Assembly (NCBI RefSeq): GCF_040958095.1
Contig: NC_091233.1
Coordinates: forward strand, 2,664,359 to 2,728,358
Direction: 5' to 3'
Origin: Procambarus clarkii
Taxonomy: Eukaryota > Arthropoda > Malacostraca > Decapoda > Cambaridae
DNA length: 64,000 nt
This document shows positions 50,601-53,289 of this stretch, piece by piece. Every line of letters starts with the position of its first letter. Position 1 is the stretch's first letter. Under the pieces are notes generated by a model. It saw only the letters and a program-made list of their open reading frames with translations, was not told the DNA's origin and ran no database searches. Position numbers and translations under genes: made by a program.

Positions 50601-50741
50601 AATGTCCTACCTCTTCAACTGTTCCAGTGCCACGGTCCTTCCAACAGATATGCATAAGGGAATCATCTGCTTGGTACAGATACACCAAACCCTTCCTCTT
50701 GTCTGGGTACACCATCTGTCCTTTGGTGTACATCTTCCCAG
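11496..50741 (-). CDS. ADRM1: ADRM1/Rpn13 proteasomal ubiquitin receptor (8 exons visible, exon 1 missing)
   Basis: ADRM1 (Rpn13) docks on Rpn2 of the 26S proteasome. It binds ubiquitin chains through its N-terminal Pru domain and recruits the deubiquitinase UCH37 through its C-terminal DEUBAD domain. Eight minus-strand exons join in phase into about 385 codons: 50741-50611, 50289-50173, 49731-49490, 24498-24374, 22408-22259, 21501-21344, 18713-18591 and 11606-11496. All have AG acceptors and GT donors. The Pru ubiquitin-contact residues match human L56 (DDSLMHICW), F76 (IIFPDD) and F98 (VLKFK). A Ser/Thr/Pro-rich linker follows, then DEUBAD and the acidic tail ending DDAMSVD. The human protein has 407 residues; about 28 N-terminal residues are missing here. 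The genomic span of over 39 kb is almost all repeat, with one intron of 25 kb. Identification is firm; exon 1 is unseen. Confidence 0.95.
13150..13870. mobile_element. LINE 3' fragments inside the inverted-terminal element
   Basis: At 13390-13470 the plus strand reads [20 protein letters not shown], the 'GPrlWNsLP' block at the C terminus of CR1-type ORF2, followed by AATAAA and TTATT repeats at 13790-13830. The motif GGGAAGGCTATGTAGCA occurs at 13180 and 13850 as in the host LINE at 12195, so at least two further 3'-truncated scraps are packed here. Confidence 0.55.
14880..15070 (+). mobile_element. CR1-like LINE 3' scrap
   Basis: The plus strand reads [19 protein letters not shown] at about 14915-14975, followed by a 3' UTR motif (AACAAGCCGCCGGCTTTCTG) shared with 6830. 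It is a short, old fragment. Confidence 0.55.
16591..17594 (-). mobile_element. About 1-kb LTR-like insertion splitting the LINE RT domain
   Basis: Between RT blocks [12 protein letters not shown] and [10 protein letters not shown] of the host LINE lies about 1 kb unlike the LINE. In the minus direction it starts TGTTACGGCCCTCTCGGGTC and ends GGATCCGGGTCCGTAAC, so the termini are short inverted repeats of the TG..-type seen in LTRs. No protease/RT is present, so a solo LTR or a small non-autonomous element is likely. No clean target duplication was seen, and the terminal CA expected of an LTR is not evident. Confidence 0.45.
17970..18008. repeat. G-rich run
   Basis: GGGGGATGGGGGGGGGGG occurs around 17990-18007 inside the RT remnant; it corresponds to a Pro stretch in the minus reading. 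It is low complexity only. Confidence 0.5.
18591..18713 (-). CDS. ADRM1: ADRM1 exon 8, DEUBAD domain second half
   Basis: The exon is 123 bp, phase 0 to 0, with an ATTTTCAG acceptor and an AAG|GTTGGT donor. It encodes [20 protein letters not shown] and ends DMEAFIK. Human has ALASGQLGPLMCQFGLPAEA and DVEAFAK. The intron that follows is 7 kb and contains the I/Jockey-type LINE complex. Confidence 0.96.
18714..20375. other. ADRM1 intron DNA with no recognised feature
   Basis: AT-rich intron sequence between exon 8 and the Tigger-like element. No exon-like open frame with splice signals and no recognisable mobile element were seen. Confidence 0.5.
20376..21292 (-). mobile_element. Tigger/pogo-like DNA transposon remnant
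   Basis: Termini CAGTGGTACCTCCATTTAAG (20376) and the inverted CAGACACACCTCGGTTTATG (ending 21292) are Tigger-type inverted repeats. They are flanked by TA on both sides (20374-20375 and 21293-21294), the expected Tc1/mariner-superfamily target duplication. The sub-terminal CGTAAGCCGAAAATT / TTCGTAA motifs fit too. At about 917 bp, the element keeps only the C-terminal part of a transposase-like frame. It sits in the ADRM1 intron between exons 7 and 8. Confidence 0.8.
20572..20940 (-). pseudogene. Tigger-like transposase C-terminal fragment
   Basis: A 122-codon open frame reads [18 protein letters not shown], then [30 protein letters not shown] and a Pro-rich end. I recognise this as like the C-terminal tail of Tigger/TIGD1-type transposases (helical 'SHYRQVLK..QKQxSLDRFL' segment), from memory of the family. 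The DDE catalytic domain is absent, so it is a relic in a deleted element. Confidence 0.55.
21344..21501 (-). CDS. ADRM1: ADRM1 exon 7, DEUBAD domain first half
   Basis: The exon is 158 bp, phase 1 to 0, with a TTCCACAAG acceptor and a CAG|GTACAA donor. It encodes [20 protein letters not shown], then LRPYLP, and ends TVTSPQFQQ. Human ADRM1 has VDLASVLTPEIMAPILANAD, LLPYLP and TLTSPQFQQ. This is the UCH37-binding region. Confidence 0.96.
22259..22408 (-). CDS. ADRM1: ADRM1 exon 6, linker and PIQLSDLQ helix
   Basis: The exon is 150 bp, phase 1 to 1, with a TTTTTCAG acceptor and a GCAG|GTAAGA donor. [11 protein letters not shown] matches human [11 protein letters not shown] exactly apart from one residue. 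It is the conserved helix just before the DEUBAD domain. Confidence 0.95.
22511..22845 (-). mobile_element. CR1-like LINE copy A (5'-truncated 3' end)
   Basis: A minus-oriented 3' end of the dominant LINE. The AAGAACATAAG tail lies at 22511, followed by 3' UTR and the ORF2 C-terminus ([18 protein letters not shown]..., here broken). Similarity stops abruptly at about 22845 as expected for 5' truncation. It is in the intron between ADRM1 exons 5 and 6. Confidence 0.9.
22975..23213 (+). mobile_element. tRNA-derived SINE
   Basis: The head resembles a tRNA: box A-like AGCCGAGTGGACACCACACTGG at about 22981 and box B GGTTCAATCCC at 23017-23027. The body GAGAAACATTGGGCAGAGTTTC then CACGGGCTGCTTCCTGGGGG recurs widely in decapods, to my knowledge. 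The end AAATCATCTCAAGATAACCTC closes it. A related scrap (ATGCCCCTGTTCACCTAGTAG) lies at 12876. It is not a functional tRNA gene because the acceptor stem and anticodon arm are not intact. Confidence 0.75.
23783..24056 (-). mobile_element. CR1-like LINE copy B (5'-truncated 3' end)
   Basis: A minus-oriented 3' end of the same LINE: tail, 3' UTR and ORF2 C-terminus to the codons for '[12 protein letters not shown]', where similarity breaks into GCTTGCTTAC repeats at 24057. It lies 318 bp from ADRM1 exon 5 on its downstream side. Confidence 0.9.
24374..24498 (-). CDS. ADRM1: ADRM1 exon 5, Ser/Gly/Thr/Pro-rich linker
   Basis: This 125-bp exon restores phase exactly from exon 4 (GG + T). It has an ATATTTGCAG acceptor and a CAAG|GTATAG donor. 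It encodes a low-complexity linker ([20 protein letters not shown] then [12 protein letters not shown]), comparable to the Ser/Thr/Ala/Pro-rich region between Pru and DEUBAD in vertebrate ADRM1. The outermost LINE copy begins only about 160 bp upstream of its acceptor. Confidence 0.9.
28709..31645 (-). CDS. LINE copy F ORF2: APE endonuclease and reverse transcriptase (intact)
   Basis: 978 residues from ATG at 31645, or continuous upstream through the ORF1 overlap. The N-terminal APE-like endonuclease shows [17 protein letters not shown] (Glu at about 69), IYRPP (Tyr at about 146), GDFNFSG (Asp at about 176) and GSSDHKE (His at about 244). The reverse transcriptase shows [31 protein letters not shown] and KFADD (about 709-713). 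The C-terminal block has [13 protein letters not shown] and [10 protein letters not shown]. The protein nicks target DNA and primes reverse transcription there. It differs from copy N at a few sites (for example VIGDFNF versus VMGDFNF). Confidence 0.93.
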   Translation of the reverse strand: MGIDLEEGGNKSMCLWEKGIGKTIREREGPQNNNSLRVYYTNSRSLRNKINELNALVCTEKIDIIALTETWMNVENRELLAEYQIYGFKLFHTDRYIRRGGGVAIYVRDNLKCSLKEGIKTEPHTETIWIELNEKANNIIIGVIYRPPNLDRMEAKHLWDEISRASRSNSIYVIGDFNFSGINWLNKTGNSEAEDFLELIDDCFLTQHIKEPTRENNILDLVLTNRETQINDIEIGSELGSSDHKEIRFSIEWNRPVGENSVKVPDFRKADFNSLRNFLGQIDWKGLGIGCGPVLERDMNPAIGDLNGDFDVDSIYNLFKNILNKAQERSIPYKLNRSYTNDPKWITKNLKNLIGKKRAWYKRIKNGEVTLEQEFVQLVRNVKKEIRKAKRNYEVRIAGQAKTNPKGFFQLYRTKTRERIGPLKTETGQITDSDEEMSSIFNKYFVSVFTKEELNNMPSAEQVYVGGDEDRLTSLAVTREDVLKLIVKLKPNKSPGPDEVFARVLKECKEELCDPLSTIFNKSIESGRVPEFWKVANVIPVFKKGDRSLASNYRPISLTSIVGKLLESIIANKIRLHLEKHKLIIESQHGFINGRSCLTNLLSFYSSIVEAVDSGKDCDVVYLDFSKAFDTVPHERLIKKIESHGIGGAILSWIRAWLYQRKQRVSINGIKSEWENVVSGVPQGSVLGPLLFIIYINDLDSGLSSNICKFADDTKIGREINSEEDSLSLQVDLDRVLKWSKDWQMQFNADKCKVLRLGNDDRVTRYELDGVVIAKSDCERDLGVMISKNLKQKDQCINVRNKANRTLGFINRSISNKTPGVVLKLYLALVRPHLDYAVQFWSPYYRMDINSLERVQRRMTKLIPQIRNLSYEERLTELKLHSLERRRVRGDMIEVYKWMNGHNRGDINRVLKVSTQDRTRNNGYKLDKFRFRKDLGKYWFSNRVVDLWNQLPRNIVEVGSLDCFKHGLDKYMSGIGWL
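31657..32508 (-). CDS. LINE copy F ORF1: coiled coil plus SGNH esterase (intact)
   Basis: 283 residues from ATG at 32508. Residues 5-40 form a heptad-rich coiled coil ([19 protein letters not shown]); 40-112 are a basic, low-complexity linker; about 113-283 are an SGNH/GDSL-type hydrolase. The catalytic blocks are GDSQIR (Ser118), SVGGND (170-173) and RDGVHLS (Asp254, His257). ORF1 proteins of CR1-clade LINEs often carry such an esterase; its exact role in retrotransposition is not settled. An upstream TTG extends the frame slightly, but ATG fits better. The last codons contain the T_TTA_AAC heptamer, and ORF2 lies in the -1 frame. Confidence 0.92.
   Translation of the reverse strand: MEVVVKDLVTLVGALRTELDSLREEVRQLKKQREVTKEETSSKGTSSWRVAKDRGLKKTLIKPPSNAIATSNSFDVLEDECCGETVDRAKGKATKRKEAQAPQKVKEVPKQTLVVGDSQIRYLDRTFCARDRGNRLRVCYPGAGIGDIINNMNDIMADNGNNPIICISVGGNDVGRVRSEELIQRYKTAIELVRSKGGIPIICGILPRKGVGNEWISRALGVNCRLERYCKSNAISFIDNWEHFYGRNEMYARDGVHLSRAGVVAVANSLEEVVRGVCLGLNC
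32536..36043 (+). pseudogene. LINE copy G ORF1 remainder and ORF2 with one frameshift
   Basis: ORF1 from the 'AQAPQ' codons runs to TAG at 33094 and keeps the SGNH blocks. The ORF2 frame overlaps it (open from 33073) but reads [10 protein letters not shown], so the usual ATG (33106) is GTG. ORF2 stops at 34350 because CCTAAAGGG has become CCTAAAAGGG. The original frame resumes and is then open to the natural stop at 36043 with the full RT (FADD) and C-terminal domain. A single-base revertant would restore the frame, so the copy is young. Confidence 0.88.
36491..36914 (+). mobile_element. CR1-like LINE copy J: short 3' end nested in DI
   Basis: A plus-strand, 5'-truncated copy of 424 bp with the last about 117 ORF2 codons, 3' UTR and TTCTTATG tail. 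It is inserted into DI. Host sequence GGACCTATC (to 36490) resumes as CTATCCTTTCCC at 36915, so CTATC is duplicated. Confidence 0.92.
38186..39037 (-). CDS. LINE copy DI ORF1, SGNH esterase (intact)
   Basis: An intact 283-residue ORF1 from ATG at 39037. It is nearly identical to ORF1 of copies F and N (GDSQIR, SVGGND and DGVHLS present). The TTTAAAC heptamer lies at plus 38192-38198 (complement). Residue differences from the consensus include KGQREV and SGGTSS in the linker. Confidence 0.9.
   Translation of the reverse strand: MEVVVKDLVTLVGALRTELDFLREEVRQLKGQREVTKEETSSGGTSSWRVVKDRGLKKTLIKPPSNAIATSNSFDVLEDECCGETVDRAKGKATKRKEAQAPQKVKEVPKQTLVVGDSQIRYLDRTFCARDRGNRLRVCYPGAGIGDIINNMNDIMAGNGNNPIICISVGGNDVGRVRSEELIQRYKTAIELVRSKGGIPIICGILPRKGVGNEWISRALGVNCRLERYCKSNAISFIDNWEHFYGRNEMYARDGVHLSRAGVVAVANSLEEVVRGVCLGLNC
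39511..41058 (+). mobile_element. CR1-like LINE copy L: 5'-truncated, nested in K
   Basis: A plus-strand copy from mid ORF2 ('[17 protein letters not shown]') through an uninterrupted RT and C-terminal domain (stop at 40996) to the 3' tail. Host K reads GATTTATTAA before it and AATATGG after it, with a 2-3 bp duplication. The partial ORF2 (479 codons from 39557) has no ATG-bearing endonuclease, so it is non-autonomous. Confidence 0.92.
41615..42286 (+). mobile_element. CR1-like LINE copy M: 5'-truncated, nested in K
   Basis: A plus-strand copy of 672 bp with the ORF2 C-terminal part from '[12 protein letters not shown]' to the stop at 42216, 3' UTR and tail. ATTC is repeated at both edges (41611-41614 and 42287-42290), and host K is continuous without it. 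Confidence 0.92.
43020..43871 (+). CDS. LINE copy N ORF1: coiled coil plus SGNH esterase (intact)
   Basis: 283 residues from ATG at 43020 to TAG at 43869-43871 (a second TAG follows at once). The layout is as in copy F, with two visible linker changes ([15 protein letters not shown]). The codons GGT TTA AAC TGT TAG end the gene. A perfect 13-bp stem with 7-base loop (43698-43730) lies within the codons for [11 protein letters not shown]. The open frame of ORF2 overlaps the last 22 bases. Confidence 0.92.
   Translation: MEVVVKDLVTLVGALRTELDSLLEEVRQLKKQREVTKEETSSKGTSSWRVVKDRGLKKTLIKPPSNVIATSNSFDVLEDECCGETVDRAKGKATKRKEAQAPQKVKEVPKQTLVVGDSQIRYLDRTFCARDRGNRLRVCYPGAGIGDIINNMNDIMAGNGNNPIICISVGGNDVGRVRSEELIQRYKTAIELVRSKGGIPIICGILPRKGVGNEWISRALGVNCRLERYCKSNAISFIDNWEHFYGRNEMYARDGVHLSRAGVVAVANSLEEVVRGVCLGLNC
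43859..43865 (+). promoter_or_regulatory. Candidate -1 ribosomal frameshift site (T_TTA_AAC)
   Basis: TTTAAAC is read in the ORF1 frame as T|TTA|AAC, the X XXY YYZ slippery pattern and the same heptamer that works in many RNA viruses. It is one codon before the ORF1 stop. Slipping by -1 reads on into the ORF2 frame (CTG TTA GTA GAT AGA GGT ATG). Equivalent sites are at 33082-33088 (+), 31663-31669 (-), 38192-38198 (-) and 48063-48069 (-). No clear downstream stem-loop or pseudoknot was recognised by eye. Confidence 0.5.
43883..46819 (+). CDS. LINE copy N ORF2: APE endonuclease and reverse transcriptase (intact)
   Basis: 978 residues from ATG at 43883, 11 bases after the ORF1 stop; the frame is open upstream to 43850. 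The endonuclease motifs (TETW, IYRPP, GDFN, SSDH), RT motifs ([29 protein letters not shown]) and C-terminal block are complete. Visible private changes are FIKRSVSNK and INRLLKV. Length and order fit CR1-clade ORF2. Translation could start at the ATG by re-initiation, or by -1 frameshift as an ORF1-ORF2 fusion. Confidence 0.93.
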   Translation: MGIDLEEGGNKSMCLWEKGIGKTIREREGPQNNNSLRVYYTNSRSLRNKINELNALVCTEKIDIIALTETWMNVENRELLAEYQIYGFKLFHTDRYIRRGGGVAIYVRDNLKCSLKEGIKTEPHTETIWIELNEKANNIIIGVIYRPPNLDRMEAKHLWDEISRASRSNSIYVMGDFNFSGINWLNKTGNSEAEDFLELIDDCFLTQHIKEPTRENNILDLVLTNRETQINDIEIGSELGSSDHKEIRFSIEWNRPVGENSVKVPDFRKADFNSLRNFLGQIDWKGLGMGCGPVLERDMNPAIGDLNGDFDVDSIYNLFKNILNKAQERSIPYKLNRSYTNDPKWITKNLKNLIGKKRAWYKRIKNGEVTLEQEFVQLVRNVKKEIRKAKRNYEVRIAGQAKTNPKGFFQLYRTKTRERIGPLKTETGQITDSDEEMSSIFNKYFVSVFTKEELNNMPSAEQVYVGGDEDRLTSLAVTREDVLKQIVKLKPNKSPGPDEVFARVLKECKEELCDPLSTIFNKSIESGRVPEFWKVANVIPVFKKGDRSLASNYRPISLTSIVGKLLESIIANKIRLHLEKHKLIIESQHGFINGRSCLTNLLSFYSSIVEAVDSGKDCDVVYLDFSKAFDTVPHERLIKKIESHGIGGAILSWIRAWLYQRKQRVSINGIKSEWENVVSGVPQGSVLGPLLFIIYINDLDSGLSSNICKFADDTKIGREINSEEDSLSLQVDLDRVLKWSKDWQMQFNADKCKVLRLGNDDRVTRYELDGVVIAKSDCERDLGVMISKNLKQKDQCINVRNKANRTLGFIKRSVSNKTPGVVLKLYLALVRPHLDYAVQFWSPYYRMDINSLERVQRRMTKLIPQIRNLSYEERLTKLKLHSLERRRVRGDMIEVYKWMNGHNRGDINRLLKVSTQDRTRNNGYKLDKFRFRKDLGKYWFSNRVVDLWNQLPRNIVEVGSLDCFKHGLDKYMSGIGWL
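46891..47780 (+). mobile_element. CR1-like LINE copy O: 5'-truncated, in tandem behind N
   Basis: A plus-strand fragment from the codons for '[12 protein letters not shown]' to the tail at 47780, directly after the tail of N. Either it inserted into the N tail or both arose in one compound event. K resumes at 47781. One changed residue is visible (LECVQRRM for LERVQRRM). Confidence 0.9.
48057..48965 (-). CDS. LINE copy K ORF1, SGNH esterase type (divergent)
   Basis: An open frame of 302 residues from ATG at 48965. It has an N-terminal coiled coil ([20 protein letters not shown]), a charged linker with an extra stretch absent from younger copies ([15 protein letters not shown]), and an SGNH-hydrolase domain: [11 protein letters not shown] (block I Ser), SAGGND (block III) and ARDGVHLS (block V Asp/His). 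Esterase-type ORF1 proteins are known from CR1-clade LINEs. The frame is intact although its ORF2 is shattered. The TTTAAAC heptamer at the end (plus 48063-48069 as GTTTAAA) is conserved. Confidence 0.85.
   Translation of the reverse strand: MEGLVKDLVSLVGALRAEMDSLREEVRRLRLREETKEEASVDGTSLRRTDETSIKKSSSWQVVKDRGLKKTLAKPTTNSLHLRTFNAFDVLEDECCVEPVVQRGGKDKVTRSIEAQVPQTARKEKGESKRILVVGDSKVRYLDRTFCARDRGNRLKVCYPGAGIGDIVGNMNDIMTGNGNKPIICISAGGNDIGRVRSEELIQRFRTAIELVRSKGGIPIICGILPRKGVGNAWISRALGVNCRLERYCKSNAISFIDNWEHFYGRNGMYARDGVHLSRAGVVAVANSLEEVVRGVCLGLNC
49001..49041 (-). promoter_or_regulatory. 5' UTR/internal promoter region of LINE K
   Basis: On the minus strand CAGTCACAGTGAGAGGTTGTG then GGAGCTCC precede ORF1 of K. 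The same block with few changes precedes ORF1 of DI (39062-39101) but is missing from F and N, which are truncated about 25 bases before ORF1. As LINE promoters are internal to the 5' UTR, F and N may be transcriptionally crippled despite intact ORFs. The promoter role is an inference. Confidence 0.4.
49490..49731 (-). CDS. ADRM1: ADRM1 exon 4, end of Pru domain and linker
   Basis: The exon is 242 bp, phase 0 to 2, with a TACTTTAG acceptor and a CCAGG|GTTAGT donor. It encodes [20 protein letters not shown] (human EPKTDQDEEHCRKVNECLN), then a variable linker, then [12 protein letters not shown], which matches the human MSHSQLMQLIG helix. The following intron is the 25-kb one that holds the nested LINE cluster. 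Confidence 0.95.
50173..50289 (-). CDS. ADRM1: ADRM1 exon 3, Pru domain core
   Basis: This 117-bp exon (39 codons, phase 0 to 0) has a TTTTTCAG acceptor and a CAG|GTAAAA donor. It encodes [14 protein letters not shown] followed by GRVFVLKFK and RRLFFWMQ. These are the signature strands of the Pru domain, including the two Phe residues that contact ubiquitin in human ADRM1. Confidence 0.95.
50611..50741 (-). CDS. ADRM1: ADRM1 exon 2 (first visible), Pru domain N-terminal part
   Basis: The exon begins in phase 1 (one base needed from the previous exon) right after a CTACAAG acceptor and encodes [10 protein letters not shown]...TVEE. It ends at a GAG|GTAGGA donor. It aligns to human ADRM1 from about residue 29. 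PDKRKGLVY and DDSL.H.CWKDR are near-identical, and the Leu of the ubiquitin-binding loop is kept. The ATG at 50733 is not the start, because family members continue upstream (VEFRAGKM). Exon 1 was not found in 50742-64000. Confidence 0.93.
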
Positions 50742-50999
50742 CTTGTAGATTACAACAAATTGAGCTTTCGTCAAATATGTCAAGCTAAAAACCACTTTAA
50801 ACAGAGCATCTTTGACTGCAAGACAGATGGAATAATACACCACTAAACGCTTCAAGAATACTTAACATCAGAAATTGACTGGGTGAATCTTCCATCAATA
50901 ATTATAAATAAATTTAGTACTGTATGTTTGGACAAATAGCCATAATGCAATCACAAAAATATTAAGGTTAACCTATCAATAGACAGGTACTGTACGACT

Positions 51000-51700
51000 C
51001 TTAGACACATGTGAGTAACAGAGTGACTTGCAATTCCCAATACATTATTTTTATAGGGCCACACAACAGAACCTCATGCTCCTCCAAAGGGGAAGACATG
51101 AGGACAGAAACCTCCAGAAAGATGCCTACCCCCAGGGAAACCCAAAGGAACCCCGAAAGCAAAATTAAGAGGGAGTCGAACCCAAGTCTAAAAACGTACA
51201 GGTATGAAATATCCCACTCCTGCATGAAAATACCATGCATGAGTATGAAAATACCCCACCCCAGCAGGAGTATGAGTAGCCTGCGAGAAGCTTCGGCACA
51301 GTTTGTTTTAACAAAATAACTGGTCACACAGACCACAATGCTCCCCACCAACCAAAACACTCCCAAACCAAGGAAAAACAAAGTCACAAATTTACTTATT
51401 AAAGGCTTTAATATATTTAATTTATTTAATAACACAGATTAAAGGTTTACCTTAAGGGCGAGGACCACCACACGTGAGGAAGCCCCCCTGAAAGGAGTGT
51501 TGACTGAATGCCCCCAGGGAAAGATAACCTTCGCCATGCAAGGCTAGTACTTACAGAGCGCACAGGGAAGGAAACCCTGAGCACATGCAGTTCCAGTACA
51601 CTAAACTCCTGGCTCACGCACACATCCCTATAGGAACACACCGCCTCAACAGCAAAAACACCAAAGAAAACGGGATACCAGAGCCAGAGCAAAGTGACTA
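51000..51700. other. Unclassified repeat-like region upstream of ADRM1 exon 2
   Basis: GC-richer DNA with long but motif-free open frames on both strands (for example 51435-51001 minus, very hydrophobic). Phrases such as CCCAGGGAAACCCAAAGGAACC repeat in diverged form. No splice-bounded exon of ADRM1 or TRAP1 was recognised here. It is probably an interspersed element. Confidence 0.35.
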
Positions 51701-51759
51701 CCAGGCCCGGACATCAGTATAGAACTAGACTCAGCACGACCTGGCTGACCCAGGCAGGT

Positions 51760-51843
51760 TAGGGGGGGGGGGCAGACTAGTGAAAGGGGGGGGGGGCAGA
51801 CTAGTGAAAGGGGGGGGGCAGACTAGTGAAGGGGGGGGGGGCT
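51760..51843. repeat. G-run minisatellite, about 23-26 bp unit
   Basis: Four units of GGGGGGGGCAGACTAGTGAAAG stand in tandem, the last incomplete (GGGGGGGGGGGCTAGT). The array lies between ADRM1 exon 2 and the TRAP1-like exon. Homopolymer lengths vary between units, so local consensus errors are possible. Confidence 0.9.
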
Positions 51844-52259
51844 AGTTTCACAAAATGTTGTTTTCATTGTGGGGGAGTTCGTTTGGGAAATTTTAGGCTA
51901 CGGTTTCGTTTTAACCATGCGGTAGTCTGTTTTGATTTGCTTATCTTGCTAGGAGCCTTCCCTTGGATGGTGGAAAAGGTGATAAACTTTACATTTATTT
52001 AAAGTGTTCACAGGCCATTGCTCCCTGCTCCTCTCTGAAGGGGGGGGGGCAGGATCTGGCTCATAGTTGTTTTGTTGTATAAGATTCGCAACTTGGAACA
52101 AAAAGTTCCAAGTAGCACGGGCTATGGTGAGCCCGTAGTGGACTTTTTTCTCATAGTCCACAGAAGGCCAACAGAACTCTGCAACTGATGACACCTAGTA
52201 GTATGGCACTTATTCAGTGTGATAGCTCCAGAGAGCTGACAATTTCCCTCACAGAAAAT

Positions 52260-52475
52260 ACAATAACAAAAGCAGTATTAAAAATCAAATTAATGATTTG
52301 AATGCACTTGTGTGCAAAGATTCAATGGGCATTATGGAATTTTAATTAATCCAGATTGTAGATGCATGTAGACAATTGGAAACTTACGAGAACAGAAAAT
52401 TATGGGACACCAGTTATTTCACATTAATATACAAATTAAAAGAGGAGGGGAATTAGCAGTAATATAAAAAAAAAA
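52260..52475 (+). mobile_element. Ancient CR1-like endonuclease fragment
   Basis: The plus strand aligns by eye to the LINE ORF2 start. AAATCAAATTAATGATTTGAATGCACTTGTGTGC corresponds to the codons for [12 protein letters not shown], and AGAGGAGGGGAATTAGCAGTAATAT to RRGGGVAIY. Numerous stops show an old copy of the same lineage as the 25-kb cluster. Confidence 0.6.
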
Positions 52476-52577
52476 AAATTTTCACCAAAGAATGAATAAA
52501 AACTCATGAACATAATGTTTTTCTGTCTTCTTAGCAGCCAGTTAGAAAAGTTATACAAAAGTTGTTAAGTTTCTTAC

Positions 52578-52719
52578 TTCCTTCGTAATCAACTGCTTCT
52601 TTATGCTGACGCTTTTCTTTCTCTACAGAAACAATTTTCCTGATAGTGAATTCCCGTAGCTGCATGAGAACTACTACATCATAGGCCTCGTAGCAGAATA
52701 ACACTTCCACATTGCGTTC
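52578..52719 (-). CDS. TRAP1: Orphan TRAP1 (mitochondrial HSP90) exon
   Basis: This 142-bp exon (phase 0 to 1) has a CTCCTATGCAG acceptor and a GGAA|GTAAGA donor. It encodes ERNVEVLFCYEAYDVVVLMQ then LREFTIRKIVSVEKEKRQ. It fits the C-terminal half of TRAP1 (human: [27 protein letters not shown]), and cytosolic HSP90 fits less well. TRAP1 is the ATP-dependent chaperone of the mitochondrial matrix. No preceding or following TRAP1 exon was found within the window, and the next exon downstream on this strand is ADRM1 exon 2. The frame is open and the splice sites are good. It may be a duplicated exon, part of a TRAP1 gene interleaved with ADRM1, or a misassembly. Confidence 0.8.
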
Positions 52720-53289
52720 CTGCATAGGAGAAAAAAGAAACACATTAACTGTTATATCCTCAGTATCATAATTCTAAGAAATGTCCAGCATTGCAAACAT
52801 CACTAAATTATTGTATTGAGTGGAACACCTTAAACCTAAATGGTTCAGAGATTAAGGTGTGGATGAACAAGTAAGTCTGTTTTAGACCTGGAACAGTGCC
52901 ACACCGGCTAGTCTTAGATGATATAACTACTATTTGAGTCTTATTATTTCCACAACCTATTTTTTTCAGTAGAAAGCCCCTAGTGGCTCCCTGAAGCTAC
53001 TATACTGATATAGTGCCAAACTACAAGGTGCCATCAGTTGTGGAGTTCGTATTGACAGAACCTGACCCACCTCACAGGTGCAGCAAGGAGCAAAGGCAGT
53101 TCTGAAAAATATTTGTCAACTTATTTCTGTTTGCCACCACCAAAGCAAGGCACCCAGAAAGTCAATGCAACAAAATAGACCACAGCCTCAAAACCACCAA
53201 ATGAACAACAATGTAAACAAACAATTGAAAATTCATGAAACTTGAGCTAGCTCATTTGCCTCCACCTCCCTCAACATTTGGGGGGAGGA

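Noticed and set aside
51001..51435. Hydrophobic 144-codon minus frame as a membrane protein gene
   Set aside because: Its opposite strand is equally open, it lacks a start context or splice sites, and the DNA is repeat-like.
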